From: Sedimentimonas flavescens
GTDB lineage: Bacteria; Pseudomonadota; Alphaproteobacteria; Rhodobacterales; Rhodobacteraceae
Assembly: GCF_019264375.1 (NCBI RefSeq)
Contig: NZ_JAHVAI010000001.1
Span: forward strand, 186,001-250,000
Reading direction: 5' to 3'
DNA: 64,000 bases
Shown here piece after piece: positions 28,407-36,706 of this stretch. The notes beneath the pieces are model-generated. The model ran no database searches, was not told the origin of the DNA, and saw only the letters and a list, made by a program, of their open reading frames with translations. How positions within the stretch are numbered: the stretch's first letter is position 1; each line of letters opens with the position of its first letter. The translations under genes were made by a program, and so were the position numbers.

Positions 28407-28973
28407 ATGCAGGCGATCTGGAGAAGAAGCTTTTACGGCTTGGTGTTGGTTTCCCTGATGACGACCGGGCCGGTCGCAGCGCAGGAAGAGGACGAAACGC
28501 CCCCTGACGCGCTGGCCGTGGCACAGGCTGTCGCGAACCAGAACGGACGCGGTCCGGTGACCAACCTGCCGGTTCCGCGCTTCGTCTCGCTGAAAAGCTC
28601 CGAGGGCAACGCCCGGCGCGGCCCCTCGCTTGGCCACCGCATCGACTGGGTCTTCACCCATGAAGGGATGCCGCTGCGCGTTACCGCCGAATTCAGCAAC
28701 TGGCGCCGCGTCGAAGATCGCGATGGCGCGGGCGGCTGGATCCACTATTCGCTGCTGTCGGGCGTGCGCTCTGTCATCGTCGAGGAAGATCAGACCAACC
28801 TGCACGCCCGCCCCGACGAGAAATCTGCGGTCGTGGCGCGGGCCGAGGCAGGCGCCATCGCGCGGCTTGGCGACTGCAATCGCAATTGGTGCGAGATCAG
28901 CGCCGAGAATGCCGATGGCTGGGTGCCCAAGACCGCGATTTGGGGGGTTGCCCCGGATGAGTTGCGCGACTAA
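28407..28973 (+). CDS. Secreted SH3-like domain protein
   Basis: A 188-residue exported protein with signal peptide (MQAIWRRSFYGLVLVSLMTTGPVAAQ). After a low-complexity acidic stretch come two SH3-like repeats: LPVPRFVSLKSSEGNARRGPS and EEDQTNLHARPDEKSAVVARAEAG, each with the N-x-R/H-x-x-P signature of bacterial SH3 (DUF1058/SH3_4) domains. CNRNWCEISAENADGWVPK closes the second. It probably binds peptidoglycan or envelope components. GGAACGGAA precedes the ATG at 28407; an in-frame ATG at 28320 would bury the signal peptide and is rejected. Confidence 0.85.
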   Translation: MQAIWRRSFYGLVLVSLMTTGPVAAQEEDETPPDALAVAQAVANQNGRGPVTNLPVPRFVSLKSSEGNARRGPSLGHRIDWVFTHEGMPLRVTAEFSNWRRVEDRDGAGGWIHYSLLSGVRSVIVEEDQTNLHARPDEKSAVVARAEAGAIARLGDCNRNWCEISAENADGWVPKTAIWGVAPDELRD

Positions 28974-29021
28974 CCGAACCGCAGACCTCAGGCGGAGCCG
29001 GGACTGCCCCGGATACAGACA

Positions 29022-29906
29022 ATGTCCTATAACGACGCTCAGACACGGCTGAACCTGTCCGCGGGGCTTGCCTCGGTCTCGGTGGCGGTTGTTCTGGTGG
29101 GCATGAAGCTCTGGGCGCTTTGGGCAACGGGGGCGCTGTCGATCGCCGCTTCGCTGGCCGATTCCGCGATGGATCTGCTGATCTCGGGCGCGGGCCTGGG
29201 GGCGATCATCTATGCCGCGCGGCCGGCCGATGACGATCATGCCTTCGGCCATTCCTCTGTCGAAGATCTGGCCTCGCTTGGGCAGGCGCTGTTCGTCAGC
29301 GTCTCGGCTATCGCCATTGCCATTGCGGCGGGCGGGCGGCTGCTTTCACAAGAGCCACAGGCGCTGGCGGCCGAAGGAGCGGGCATCCTGGTCATGGCGC
29401 TGTCCGCGACGCTGACGCTGGGGCTGGTCGCCTGGCAGGCCCGCGTGGCGCGCAAGACCGGAAACAAGGTCGTTGCCGCCGACATGCTGCATTATGTGGG
29501 CGATCTGCTGCCCACGATCGGCGCGATTCTGGCGCTGTGGCTGTCGTCGCGCTTCGGTTGGGCGAAGGTGGACAGCATTGTCGCGCTGATCGCGGCGGCA
29601 ATCATGCTGCGCGGCGCCGGGCAGATCGGCGTTTCCGCTTGGCACGCCCTGATGGACCGCGCCGCCCCGCAGGAGATCATCGACCGCATCGCCGGGATCG
29701 CCCGGACCTGGCCGGGCGTCATGGGCTTTCATGACCTCAAGACCCGCACCGCAGGCGCCAAGATTTTCGTGCAACTGCATATCGAACTCGATGGCGCGCA
29801 GTCGCTCGACGCCGCGCATGAGATCGCCGCCAGCCTCAAGCGCACGATCATCGAGGCCTATCCGCAGGCCGAGGTCATCATCCACAAGGACGTCTGGCGC
29901 GGCTAG
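29022..29906 (+). CDS. Cation diffusion facilitator (CDF) metal exporter
   Basis: A 294-residue transporter with six membrane helices and a C-terminal cytoplasmic metal-sensing domain (about 205-294). The metal site is visible: Asp pair in SLADSAMDLL (helix 2) and His/Asp in DMLHYVGDLL (helix 5), the DD-HD set seen in iron/zinc exporters of the FieF type. DDDHAFGHSSVEDLASLGQ marks the helix 2-3 loop. It exports divalent metal in exchange for protons. The SH3 gene precedes it by 48 bases on the same strand. The metal (Fe, Zn, Mn, Co) is not settled by the sequence. Confidence 0.9.
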   Translation: MSYNDAQTRLNLSAGLASVSVAVVLVGMKLWALWATGALSIAASLADSAMDLLISGAGLGAIIYAARPADDDHAFGHSSVEDLASLGQALFVSVSAIAIAIAAGGRLLSQEPQALAAEGAGILVMALSATLTLGLVAWQARVARKTGNKVVAADMLHYVGDLLPTIGAILALWLSSRFGWAKVDSIVALIAAAIMLRGAGQIGVSAWHALMDRAAPQEIIDRIAGIARTWPGVMGFHDLKTRTAGAKIFVQLHIELDGAQSLDAAHEIAASLKRTIIEAYPQAEVIIHKDVWRG

Positions 29907-29907
29907 A

Positions 29908-29925
29908 CGGGGGCCGAAGCCCCCG
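29908..29925. terminator. Hairpin between the CDF and M3 peptidase genes
   Basis: CGGGGGC-CGAA-GCCCCCG begins 2 bases after the CDF stop and ends 5 bases before the stop of the convergent M3 gene. No T-run. The stem resembles the G/C hairpins of the repeats at 7482 and 47935 but lacks their tail. Confidence 0.45.
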
Positions 29926-29929
29926 ACAC

Positions 29930-31948
29930 TCAGGCCGGTTCCAACAGGCCACGGCCCTTCAGCAGCGCCTCGACCCCCGGCATCTTGCCGCGAAACTCCA
30001 GATACAGCTCATCCGCCGGGCGCGAGCCGCCTGCCGACAGGATGAACTGCTCCAGCCGGTCGGCGGTGACCGGGTCGAACACGTCGCCCGCTTCCTCGAA
30101 GGCCGCGAAAGCGTCGGCGTCCATCACCTCGGACCACATATAGCTGTAATAGCCCGCCGAGTAGCCGTCGCCCGAGAAGACATGGGCGAAATGCGGCGTT
30201 GCGTGACGCATGCGGATCGCCTTGGGCAGGCCGATCGCGGCCAGAACCTCGTCCTGCTTGGCCATCGGATCGGAGGGCGCCGGGCCGTCGTGGAACTCCA
30301 GATCAACCAGCGCCGAGGCGACATATTCCACCGTCGCAAAGCCCTGATCGTAGGTCGAGGCCGCCAGCAACTTGTCGAGCAGCGCCTTCGGCATCGGCTC
30401 GCCGGTCTTCCAGTGCCGCGCGTGCTTTTCGAGAACGGCGGGAACCTCAAGCCAGTGCTCATACAACTGGCTCGGCAGTTCGACGAAATCGCGCGCGACC
30501 GAGGTGCCCGAGATGAACTGATAGGTCACATCCGAAAGCATCTGGTGCAGCGCATGGCCGAACTCGTGGAACAGCGTGCGCGCATCATCGTAGCTGAGCA
30601 GCGCGGGCGCGCCCTTGGTGAAATTGCACACGTTGACGACGATGGGCGCGGTCTCGCCGCCCAGCTTCTTCTGGCTGCGCATCGCCGAGCACCAGGCCCC
30701 CGAACGCTTCGAGGCACGCGCGAAGTAGTCGCCCAGGAAAACCGCGACATGCTTGCCCTTGCGGGTGACCTCCCAGCCGCGCACATCGGGGTGGTAGAAC
30801 GGCCCGTCGATCTCGCGGAACTCCAGCCCGAAGAGGCGACTTGCCGTGTCGAAGGCCGCGCCGATCATCGCATCGAGCGACAGATAGGGCTTGAGCGCGG
30901 CCTCATCGAAATCATGTTCGGCCACGCGGCGCTTTTCGGAATAATAGCGCCAGTCCCAGGCCTCCAGATCGGTGTTAATTCCATCTGCGTGCATCATCGC
31001 GGTCAGGGTGGCTGCATCGGCCTCGGCCTTGGCCGTGGCGGGCGCCCAGACCCGCATCAGCAGATCGCGCACCTGATCGGGCGTCTTCGCCATCTCGGTA
31101 TCGAGCTTGAATGCGGCGAAATTCGCGAAGCCCAGAAGGTGCGCGCGTTCCTCGCGCAGACGCAGGATCTCGGCGGCATTCTCACGGTTGTCGGTCTCGC
31201 CGCCGTTGGCGCCGCGCGCGACCCAGGCCTCATAGGCGATCTCGCGCAGATCGCGGCGGGGCGAGAATTGCAGGAAGGGCACGATCAGCGAGCGATTGAG
31301 CGTCAGCACCGGCCCGTCCTGCCCCCGCTCTTGCCCGGCAGCATGGGCGGCGGCCACGACGAATTCGGGCAGGCCCTCAAGATCCGCTTCAGTGAGCGGG
31401 CGGAACCAGTCACGCTCATCGGCCAGAAGGTTCTGGCTAAAGGCGGTGGAGAGCACCGCGAGGCGCTCCTTGATCGCGGCCATGCGGTTGGCGGCTTCGC
31501 CATCCAGCGCGGCCCCGGCACGCACGAACATCTGGTGATACAGCTCCAGCACGCGAGCCTGCTCGGGCGCCAGCCCCAGCCCCTCGCGCCCCTGCCAGAG
31601 CGTGTCGATGCGCTCAAACAGCGCCCGGTTCATCGTTACTTCCGAGGAGAACGCCGCCATTTTCGGCGCCAGATCGCGCATCAGCGCCTCGCGCGCGGGC
31701 GTGCTGTCGGCCCCGGAGAGGTTGTAGAACACACCCGCGACCCGGTCGAGCAGCGCCTCGGCACCCTCCATCGCCTCGATCGTGTTGGCGAAACTGGGGG
31801 CCTCCGGGTTGTCCGAGATCGCGCGGATATTGGCGCGGGCCTCGGTCAGCGCGGCCTCGAAGGCGGGCGCAAAATCATCGTCTTGCAGCGCGCCGAAGGG
31901 CGGAAGCGAGAAAGGGCCGGTCCAGTCGGACAAAAGCGGATTGGTCAT
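29930..31948 (-). CDS. M3-family oligopeptidase (Dcp/OpdA-like)
   Basis: A 672-residue zinc metallopeptidase. The motif HEFGH is at 461-465 within DARTLFHEFGHALHQML, and the third ligand is about 25 residues later (DFVELPSQLYEHW). Length and the C-terminal block (GYYSYMWSEVMDADAF) fit the M3A thimet/dipeptidyl-carboxypeptidase group, cytoplasmic enzymes that finish peptide turnover and degrade cleaved signal peptides. The start at 31948 has GGAGATCTTGCG upstream. Transcribed alone, 67 bases after the HesA-like gene. Confidence 0.92.
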   Translation of the reverse strand: MTNPLLSDWTGPFSLPPFGALQDDDFAPAFEAALTEARANIRAISDNPEAPSFANTIEAMEGAEALLDRVAGVFYNLSGADSTPAREALMRDLAPKMAAFSSEVTMNRALFERIDTLWQGREGLGLAPEQARVLELYHQMFVRAGAALDGEAANRMAAIKERLAVLSTAFSQNLLADERDWFRPLTEADLEGLPEFVVAAAHAAGQERGQDGPVLTLNRSLIVPFLQFSPRRDLREIAYEAWVARGANGGETDNRENAAEILRLREERAHLLGFANFAAFKLDTEMAKTPDQVRDLLMRVWAPATAKAEADAATLTAMMHADGINTDLEAWDWRYYSEKRRVAEHDFDEAALKPYLSLDAMIGAAFDTASRLFGLEFREIDGPFYHPDVRGWEVTRKGKHVAVFLGDYFARASKRSGAWCSAMRSQKKLGGETAPIVVNVCNFTKGAPALLSYDDARTLFHEFGHALHQMLSDVTYQFISGTSVARDFVELPSQLYEHWLEVPAVLEKHARHWKTGEPMPKALLDKLLAASTYDQGFATVEYVASALVDLEFHDGPAPSDPMAKQDEVLAAIGLPKAIRMRHATPHFAHVFSGDGYSAGYYSYMWSEVMDADAFAAFEEAGDVFDPVTADRLEQFILSAGGSRPADELYLEFRGKMPGVEALLKGRGLLEPA

Positions 31949-32015
31949 CGCAAGATCTCCTTTGGGCACAAGCTAGGGTGCCACGCGGGGAATAGGAAGG
32001 GGGGCCGCGCCGGCG

Positions 32016-33056
32016 CTAGTGCCGCGCGCCGCAAACTGCGCAATCGCTGCGCCGTTTCACGCCGATCTGCCGGTTTTCACCCCAGAGCGCATCGTAGATC
32101 ATCAGCCGCCCGCGCGCGCTGGCGCCCGCGCCGACGATCTCCTTGATTGCCTCGGCGGCCATCATCGCGCCCACGACGCCCGGCAGCGCGCCGACCACCC
32201 CGGCCTCGGCGCAGGAGGGCGCAAGACCGGGCGCCGGGGCCTGCGGAAAGACGCAGGCATAGCACGGTGCGTCACGCGCCGGATCGTAGAGCGACAGCTG
32301 CCCTTCCCATTGCGCAATCGCGCCCGAGATCAGCGGCTTGCCCACCGCCACACACGCCGCATTGACCAAATAGCGCGTGTCGAAATTATCCGTCCCGTCC
32401 AGCACAAGGTCATATTCGGCGATCAGTTCAGCCGCGTCCCCTTCGCTTAGGCGGCGATTATAGGGCCGCACCTCGATGAACGGGTTGAGCGCCTGCATCG
32501 CCGCCTGCGCGGAAAACACCTTGGGCTTGCCGATATCGGCGTCGCGGTGGATTACCTGCCGCTGCAGGTTCGAGTTCGAAACCTCGTCATCATCGACCAC
32601 GCCAATCGTGCCCACCCCCGCCGCAGCAAGGTAGAGGAGCACCGGCGAGCCAAGCCCCCCTGCCCCGACAACCAGAACCTTGGCATTGCGCAGCTTCTTC
32701 TGTCCGGGGCCGCCGATCTCGCGCAGCATGATGTGGCGCGCGTAGCGGTCAAGCTCGGCCTCGGCGAAGCTGCTCTTGGGAGTGGTGGTCTCGGGTGCAA
32801 TGGGACGGGCGCGGGCCTTCAGCCGCCGCAAGCCCCAGGCATAGGCCAGCACCACTGCGGCCACTCCGCCAAGCCCAAGCCAGGCGGCCAGGCTGCCACC
32901 TACGGCCATGCGCAACGGATGCCCGCCCGGCAGCGCCAGATGCGCAAGCGTAAAGGCGCCCCAGAGGATACCCAGCATCAGCACGATCAGCCGCCCCGGC
33001 GCCCGCAGCACGAGCCCAAGCGCCACCACACCGACCAGAAGCCAAAGCCCGATCAT
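32016..33056 (-). CDS. HesA/MoeB/ThiF-family E1-like adenylyltransferase with N-terminal membrane domain
   Basis: A 346-residue protein. The first 85 residues contain three hydrophobic helices, then an E1-like domain begins at about 105 (LDRYARHIMLREIGGPGQKKL). That domain has the nucleotide motif VVGAGGLGSPVLLYLA, DDDEVSNSNLQRQV and zinc-binding CYACVFP and CAVCGARH cysteine pairs. It should adenylate the C-terminus of a ThiS/MoaD-like carrier. The membrane domain is absent from classical MoeB and ThiF. It is the third gene of the coaBC-dut-hesA operon, with 3 bases after dut. The carrier-protein partner is not in the window. Confidence 0.85.
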   Translation of the reverse strand: MIGLWLLVGVVALGLVLRAPGRLIVLMLGILWGAFTLAHLALPGGHPLRMAVGGSLAAWLGLGGVAAVVLAYAWGLRRLKARARPIAPETTTPKSSFAEAELDRYARHIMLREIGGPGQKKLRNAKVLVVGAGGLGSPVLLYLAAAGVGTIGVVDDDEVSNSNLQRQVIHRDADIGKPKVFSAQAAMQALNPFIEVRPYNRRLSEGDAAELIAEYDLVLDGTDNFDTRYLVNAACVAVGKPLISGAIAQWEGQLSLYDPARDAPCYACVFPQAPAPGLAPSCAEAGVVGALPGVVGAMMAAEAIKEIVGAGASARGRLMIYDALWGENRQIGVKRRSDCAVCGARH

Positions 33057-33059
33057 ATC

Positions 33060-33530
33060 TCAGCCCTTGCCGGTCGAGCCGAACCCGCCCTGCCCCCGCA
33101 CGGTATCGCCAAGCGCCCCCACCACCTCGTAGCGGGCCTGAACGACCGGGGCGATGACGGCCTGCGCGATGCGCTCGCCATGCTGGACGATATAGGGCTC
33201 GGCCCCGAGGTTGATCAGCAGCACGCCAAGCGGGCCGCGATAGTCGCTGTCGATAGTGCCGGGAGTATTGGGCAGGCTGATGCCATGTTTGAAGGCAAGG
33301 CCCGAGCGCGGCCGGATCTGCATCTCAAACCCTTCGGGGATCTCGACGCGCAGGCCCGTCGGGATGATCGCGCGCTGCATCGGGTAAAGGGTGAATCCCG
33401 CCGCACGATCCTCGGGCATCAGGTTGGCGCGGATATCGGCGCCGGCGGCGCCGTGGGTTTCATACGATGGCAGCGCGATCGCCAGATCGGCCCAATCCTC
33501 GCGCAATACCCGGATGATCGGTGCGCTCAT
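33060..33530 (-). CDS. dut: dUTP diphosphatase
   Basis: A 156-residue trimeric dUTPase. The five motifs are present: AAGADIRAN, RPRSGLAFKHGI, GTIDSDYRGPLGVLLIN, RIAQAVIAPV and the C-terminal arm RGQGGFGSTGKG. It hydrolyses dUTP to dUMP, keeping uracil out of DNA and feeding thymidylate synthesis. It begins one base after the coaBC stop, the coaBC-dut neighbourhood common in bacteria. Confidence 0.96.
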   Translation of the reverse strand: MSAPIIRVLREDWADLAIALPSYETHGAAGADIRANLMPEDRAAGFTLYPMQRAIIPTGLRVEIPEGFEMQIRPRSGLAFKHGISLPNTPGTIDSDYRGPLGVLLINLGAEPYIVQHGERIAQAVIAPVVQARYEVVGALGDTVRGQGGFGSTGKG

Positions 33531-33531
33531 G

Positions 33532-34737
33532 TCATTCCCCCTCGGTCAGGGCCGTGGCGATGCGCGCGGCAAGCTGGCGCGCGACTGCGTCCTTGCCCAT
33601 GCGCGGCCAATGCTCGGCCCCCTGCGCATCGAGGATGATCACGGCGTTTTCGGTGCCGCCCATGATGCCGGTGGCGGGGCTGACGTCATTCGCCACGATC
33701 CAGTCGCAGCCCTTGCGGGCGCGCTTGGCGCTGGCATGGGCCTCGACGTCATGGGTCTCGGCGGCAAAGCCCATGACAAGGCGCGGACGCCCCTTGGCCA
33801 TCTGCGAGACGGTGGCGAGAATGTCAGGGTTCTCGGCGAATTCCAGCGCGGGGGCGCGGCCCGAGCCATCCTTCTTCATCTTCTGACCGGTGGCGTTGGC
33901 CACGCGCCAGTCGGCCACGGCGGCGGCAAAGATTGCGGCCTCGGCGGGCAGCGCGGCTTGCACGGCCTCCAGCATCTCGCGCGCGGTCTCGACGCGCACC
34001 ACCTGAACGCCGGGCGGAGGCGGCACGCTTGCCGGCCCCGTCACGAAGGTCACCCGCGCGCCCAGATCGCGCAGTGCCGCGGCAAGCGCCGTCCCCTGCG
34101 CCCCCGAGGAGCGGTTGGCGATATAGCGCACCGGGTCGATCGGCTCATGCGTTGGGCCCGAGGTCACCAGCACATGGCGCCCGCTGAGCGGCCCGTCCGA
34201 CAGCAGCGCGCGGATCGCGCCGAGGATCTCGTCGGGCTCCGACATCCGCCCCTCACCGAACTCGCCACAGGCCATCTCGCCCGCGTTCGGCCCAACAAAA
34301 CGGACGCCATCGGCGGCAAGCGTGGCGCGGTTGCGCTGCGTTGCGGGGTGTTCCCACATGCGCACATTCATCGCAGGCGCAATCAGCACCGGCTTGTCGG
34401 TGGCCATCAGCAGTGTCGAGGCAAGGTCATTCGCAAGCCCGCCCGCCATCTTGCCCATCAGATCTGCCGTCGCCGGGGCAACCACCACCAGATCGGCCGC
34501 GCGCGACAGCTGGATATGCCCCATCTCGGCCTCGGTCGTCAGGTCGAACAGATCGCTATGCACCGGGTTCCCGGCCAGCGCCGCAATCGAGAGGGGTGTT
34601 ACGAACTCGCCCCCCGCGCGGGTCAGCACCGGCACGACCGAGGCACCCTCGGCCCGCAGGCTGCGGATCAGCTCGGGCACCTTGATGGCCGCGATACCGC
34701 CGCCGATGATCAGAAGAATTCGCTTGCCAGCCAGCAT
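33532..34737 (-). CDS. coaBC: Bifunctional phosphopantothenoylcysteine decarboxylase / phosphopantothenate--cysteine ligase
   Basis: A 401-residue fusion for coenzyme A synthesis. The N-terminal flavoprotein CoaC domain (1 to about 190) has RILLIIGGGIAAIK, HIQLSRAADLVVVAPATADLMGK and PAMNVRMW. It carries the catalytic Cys in GEMACGEFGEGRM. The C-terminal CoaB domain (about 190-400) has VLVTSGPTHEPIDPVRYIANRSSGAQG and KMKKDG. First gene of the coaBC-dut-hesA transcription unit; dut follows after one base. Confidence 0.96.
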   Translation of the reverse strand: MLAGKRILLIIGGGIAAIKVPELIRSLRAEGASVVPVLTRAGGEFVTPLSIAALAGNPVHSDLFDLTTEAEMGHIQLSRAADLVVVAPATADLMGKMAGGLANDLASTLLMATDKPVLIAPAMNVRMWEHPATQRNRATLAADGVRFVGPNAGEMACGEFGEGRMSEPDEILGAIRALLSDGPLSGRHVLVTSGPTHEPIDPVRYIANRSSGAQGTALAAALRDLGARVTFVTGPASVPPPPGVQVVRVETAREMLEAVQAALPAEAAIFAAAVADWRVANATGQKMKKDGSGRAPALEFAENPDILATVSQMAKGRPRLVMGFAAETHDVEAHASAKRARKGCDWIVANDVSPATGIMGGTENAVIILDAQGAEHWPRMGKDAVARQLAARIATALTEGE

Positions 34738-34798
34738 TCCCGCCTCCGCGCTTTGGGACAGGTTTAGGTCGCGGGGGCGCTCGGCGCAAGCGCCGCGC

Positions 34799-35626
34799 CT
34801 ATTGCCGGAACGCAGCGCAGGGATCTTCGCGCGGCGCGGGCGGCGTCACGATCCACCAGTCATAGGGTTGATCGGGGAAAAGACTCTCGCCCGGTTCGGC
34901 CTCAAGCTGGCCCAGGCTGCGCACGCGCACGCCCGGATTGGCCTGTGCAATCATGGCCGGAACGGCCCGGTCATTGCGCGCGTGCCCGGTGCCGGTGATC
35001 ACCGCGACCGGCCCGCCGGTGGTCTTGAGCGCCCGCAGCGCGGTGCGCGCAAAGGCCCCATCGCGCAGCCGCTGCGCCGCGACCATTCCGGGCAGCATCT
35101 CGGGGGGCAGCGCATCGCAATGGTCGGCCTGCGCCTCGGCCTCAAGCTGCGCCTGAAGTTCCGGCGCATATGCCTGGTCCAGCCCATAGCGCGGCGCGTC
35201 AGGACCGAAGACGCGATCAAGCGGCTCCGACATCGCGCGGCGGACCTCGTCTCGCGGGAGCGCCGCACCGATGATCAGCGCATCGGGCGCGGCGGCGAAG
35301 ATCGGTGCGTAGAGGGCGAAATCGGGCCAACCCGCCTCCTCCCAGCCAAGCGCCTTGCCAAGTGCTAGCGGATCGGCGCGCAGATCGGGCGTGACACGCG
35401 CGGCCTGATCGGGGCTCAGCATCTCGAAGACCAGCGCGCGCGGGCGCAGCGCGGCGACCGCCGTCGCCTGATTGTGGTGATGGGCTGCGTTGTCATGCAC
35501 CTCGCCCAAGACCGCGATCTCGGGCGGATCGGCACTGAGGCGCGCGGGAAGATCGGCAGCAGCGATCTCCTCCGCCGAGGCGGGGGAGAGGGCAAGACAG
35601 ACGAACAGGGCAACAAGTTTCTTCAT
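34799..35626 (-). CDS. chaN: ChaN-family heme-binding protein
   Basis: A 275-residue exported protein of the ChaN/DUF399 family. The signal peptide ends near SPASAEE but lacks a lipobox. The domain begins at IAVLGEVHDNAAHHHNQATAVAALRP and ends with VAVITGTGHARNDRAVPAMI. Relatives bind heme cofacially and are iron-regulated lipoproteins. Its ATG overlaps the rpoH stop (ATGA), so it is coexpressed with rpoH. An Irr/ICE-like element upstream of rpoH agrees with an iron link. Confidence 0.85.
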   Translation of the reverse strand: MKKLVALFVCLALSPASAEEIAAADLPARLSADPPEIAVLGEVHDNAAHHHNQATAVAALRPRALVFEMLSPDQAARVTPDLRADPLALGKALGWEEAGWPDFALYAPIFAAAPDALIIGAALPRDEVRRAMSEPLDRVFGPDAPRYGLDQAYAPELQAQLEAEAQADHCDALPPEMLPGMVAAQRLRDGAFARTALRALKTTGGPVAVITGTGHARNDRAVPAMIAQANPGVRVRSLGQLEAEPGESLFPDQPYDWWIVTPPAPREDPCAAFRQ

Positions 35627-36501
35627 GCGAAGAAACTTGCGACTTCCTCACCATGGGTTTCAAGGCTTTTGCGCATCTTGCCAAAGGCCTGCGCCTCCAG
35701 CTGACGGACGCGTTCCTTGGACAAACCCAGTTCCTGCCCAAGGCTTTCAAGGGTGCGCGGCTCTTCGATCAGGCGGCGCTCTGTGACGATATACCGCTCC
35801 CGGTCGGTCAGGCGATCCATCGCCTCTCCCAGCCAGCCACGCATCAGCGCGCCATCGTGAGAATCGACCACATCGGCCTCGGGGCTGGCGGTTTCATCCT
35901 CCAGCGCATCGACCCATTCGCGGCCTTCCTCATCGCTCGACTGCGGCGTGTTGAGCGAGAAGTCGGAGCCGGCAAGCCGCCCCTCCATCATCTCGACATC
36001 TGCCAGCGGCACGCCGATCAGCTCGGCCACGCGCAGGCGCATCTGCGCGCCATCGAGCGAAACGCCCCCGGCATCCGCCTCGCGCTCGACCTGGGCCTGA
36101 ACGCGGCGCAGGTTGAAAAACAGCGCCTTTTGCGACGAGGTCGAGCCGGTCCGCACCATCGACCAGTTGCGCATCACGAACTCCTGAATCGAGGCCTTGA
36201 TCCACCACACCGCATAGGTCGAGAAGCGCACCCCGCGATCAGGATCGAACTTGTCGGCAGCCTTCATCAGGCCAAGGCTCGCCTCCTGAATCAGATCGCT
36301 CATCGGGGCGCCGTAGCGGCGGAACTTGGAGGCCATCGAGATCGCCAGCCGCATATAGGCCATCACCAGGCGGTGCAGCGCGACCTCGTCGCGGTGATCG
36401 CGCCAGGCACGGGCCAGATTCGCCTCGGTCTCGGCGTCCAGATACTCCGCGCGCATCGCCTCGCGCGGCAGGCTTTCATCGGTCATTCCTTCGAGTGCCA
36501 T
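35623..36501 (-). CDS. rpoH: RNA polymerase sigma-32 factor, RpoHII type
   Basis: A 292-residue sigma factor with sigma-2 core DLIQEASLGLMKAADKFDPDRGVRFSTYAVWWIKASIQEFVMR-type block (about residues 75-117). The RpoH box is present in the variant SQKALFFNLRR (about 130). Sigma-4 helix-turn-helix is RTLESLGQELGLSKERVRQLE. The N-terminus (MALEGMTDESL) matches RpoHII rather than RpoHI; RpoHII serves photo-oxidative and heat stress in Rhodobacter. I chose the ATG at 36501 for CGGGAG upstream; the frame runs to 36585, but that part overlaps the regulatory region. chaN is downstream in the same unit. Confidence 0.9.
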   Translation of the reverse strand: MALEGMTDESLPREAMRAEYLDAETEANLARAWRDHRDEVALHRLVMAYMRLAISMASKFRRYGAPMSDLIQEASLGLMKAADKFDPDRGVRFSTYAVWWIKASIQEFVMRNWSMVRTGSTSSQKALFFNLRRVQAQVEREADAGGVSLDGAQMRLRVAELIGVPLADVEMMEGRLAGSDFSLNTPQSSDEEGREWVDALEDETASPEADVVDSHDGALMRGWLGEAMDRLTDRERYIVTERRLIEEPRTLESLGQELGLSKERVRQLEAQAFGKMRKSLETHGEEVASFFA

Positions 36502-36585
36502 GGCCAGTCTCCCGGGGTCTCCCAACCCACAATTGGCGTGCTCAGCGCTAACACTATGCGGAATGGTGGCGGGGTTGTCTTGCAC

Positions 36586-36602
36586 TTTAGAATGATTCTC
36601 AC
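36586..36602. promoter_or_regulatory. Irr/ICE-like iron control element
   Basis: TTTAGAATGATTCTCAC compares with the ICE consensus TTTAGAA-N3-TTCTAAA: the left half is perfect, the right half matches 5 of 7. AGAATGATTCT is itself a perfect palindrome. It lies 84 bases upstream of rpoH (minus strand) and 104 bases upstream of comM (plus strand), so it could serve either. Confidence 0.45.
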
Positions 36603-36706
36603 AAAAAAATGTTCAGATGAAATGCAGGTTTCGGCCGCCGCACCTTGTTAACCTTTCATCAACCATGAGCCGGTAGCCCTGCTGGAAAGGGTTCCGGGGG
36701 CGGCAC

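Noticed and set aside
36586-36602. Fur-box interpretation of the palindrome upstream of rpoH
   Set aside because: It fits the ICE (Irr) pattern better than the 7-1-7 Fur box, and Irr is the usual iron regulator in this group.
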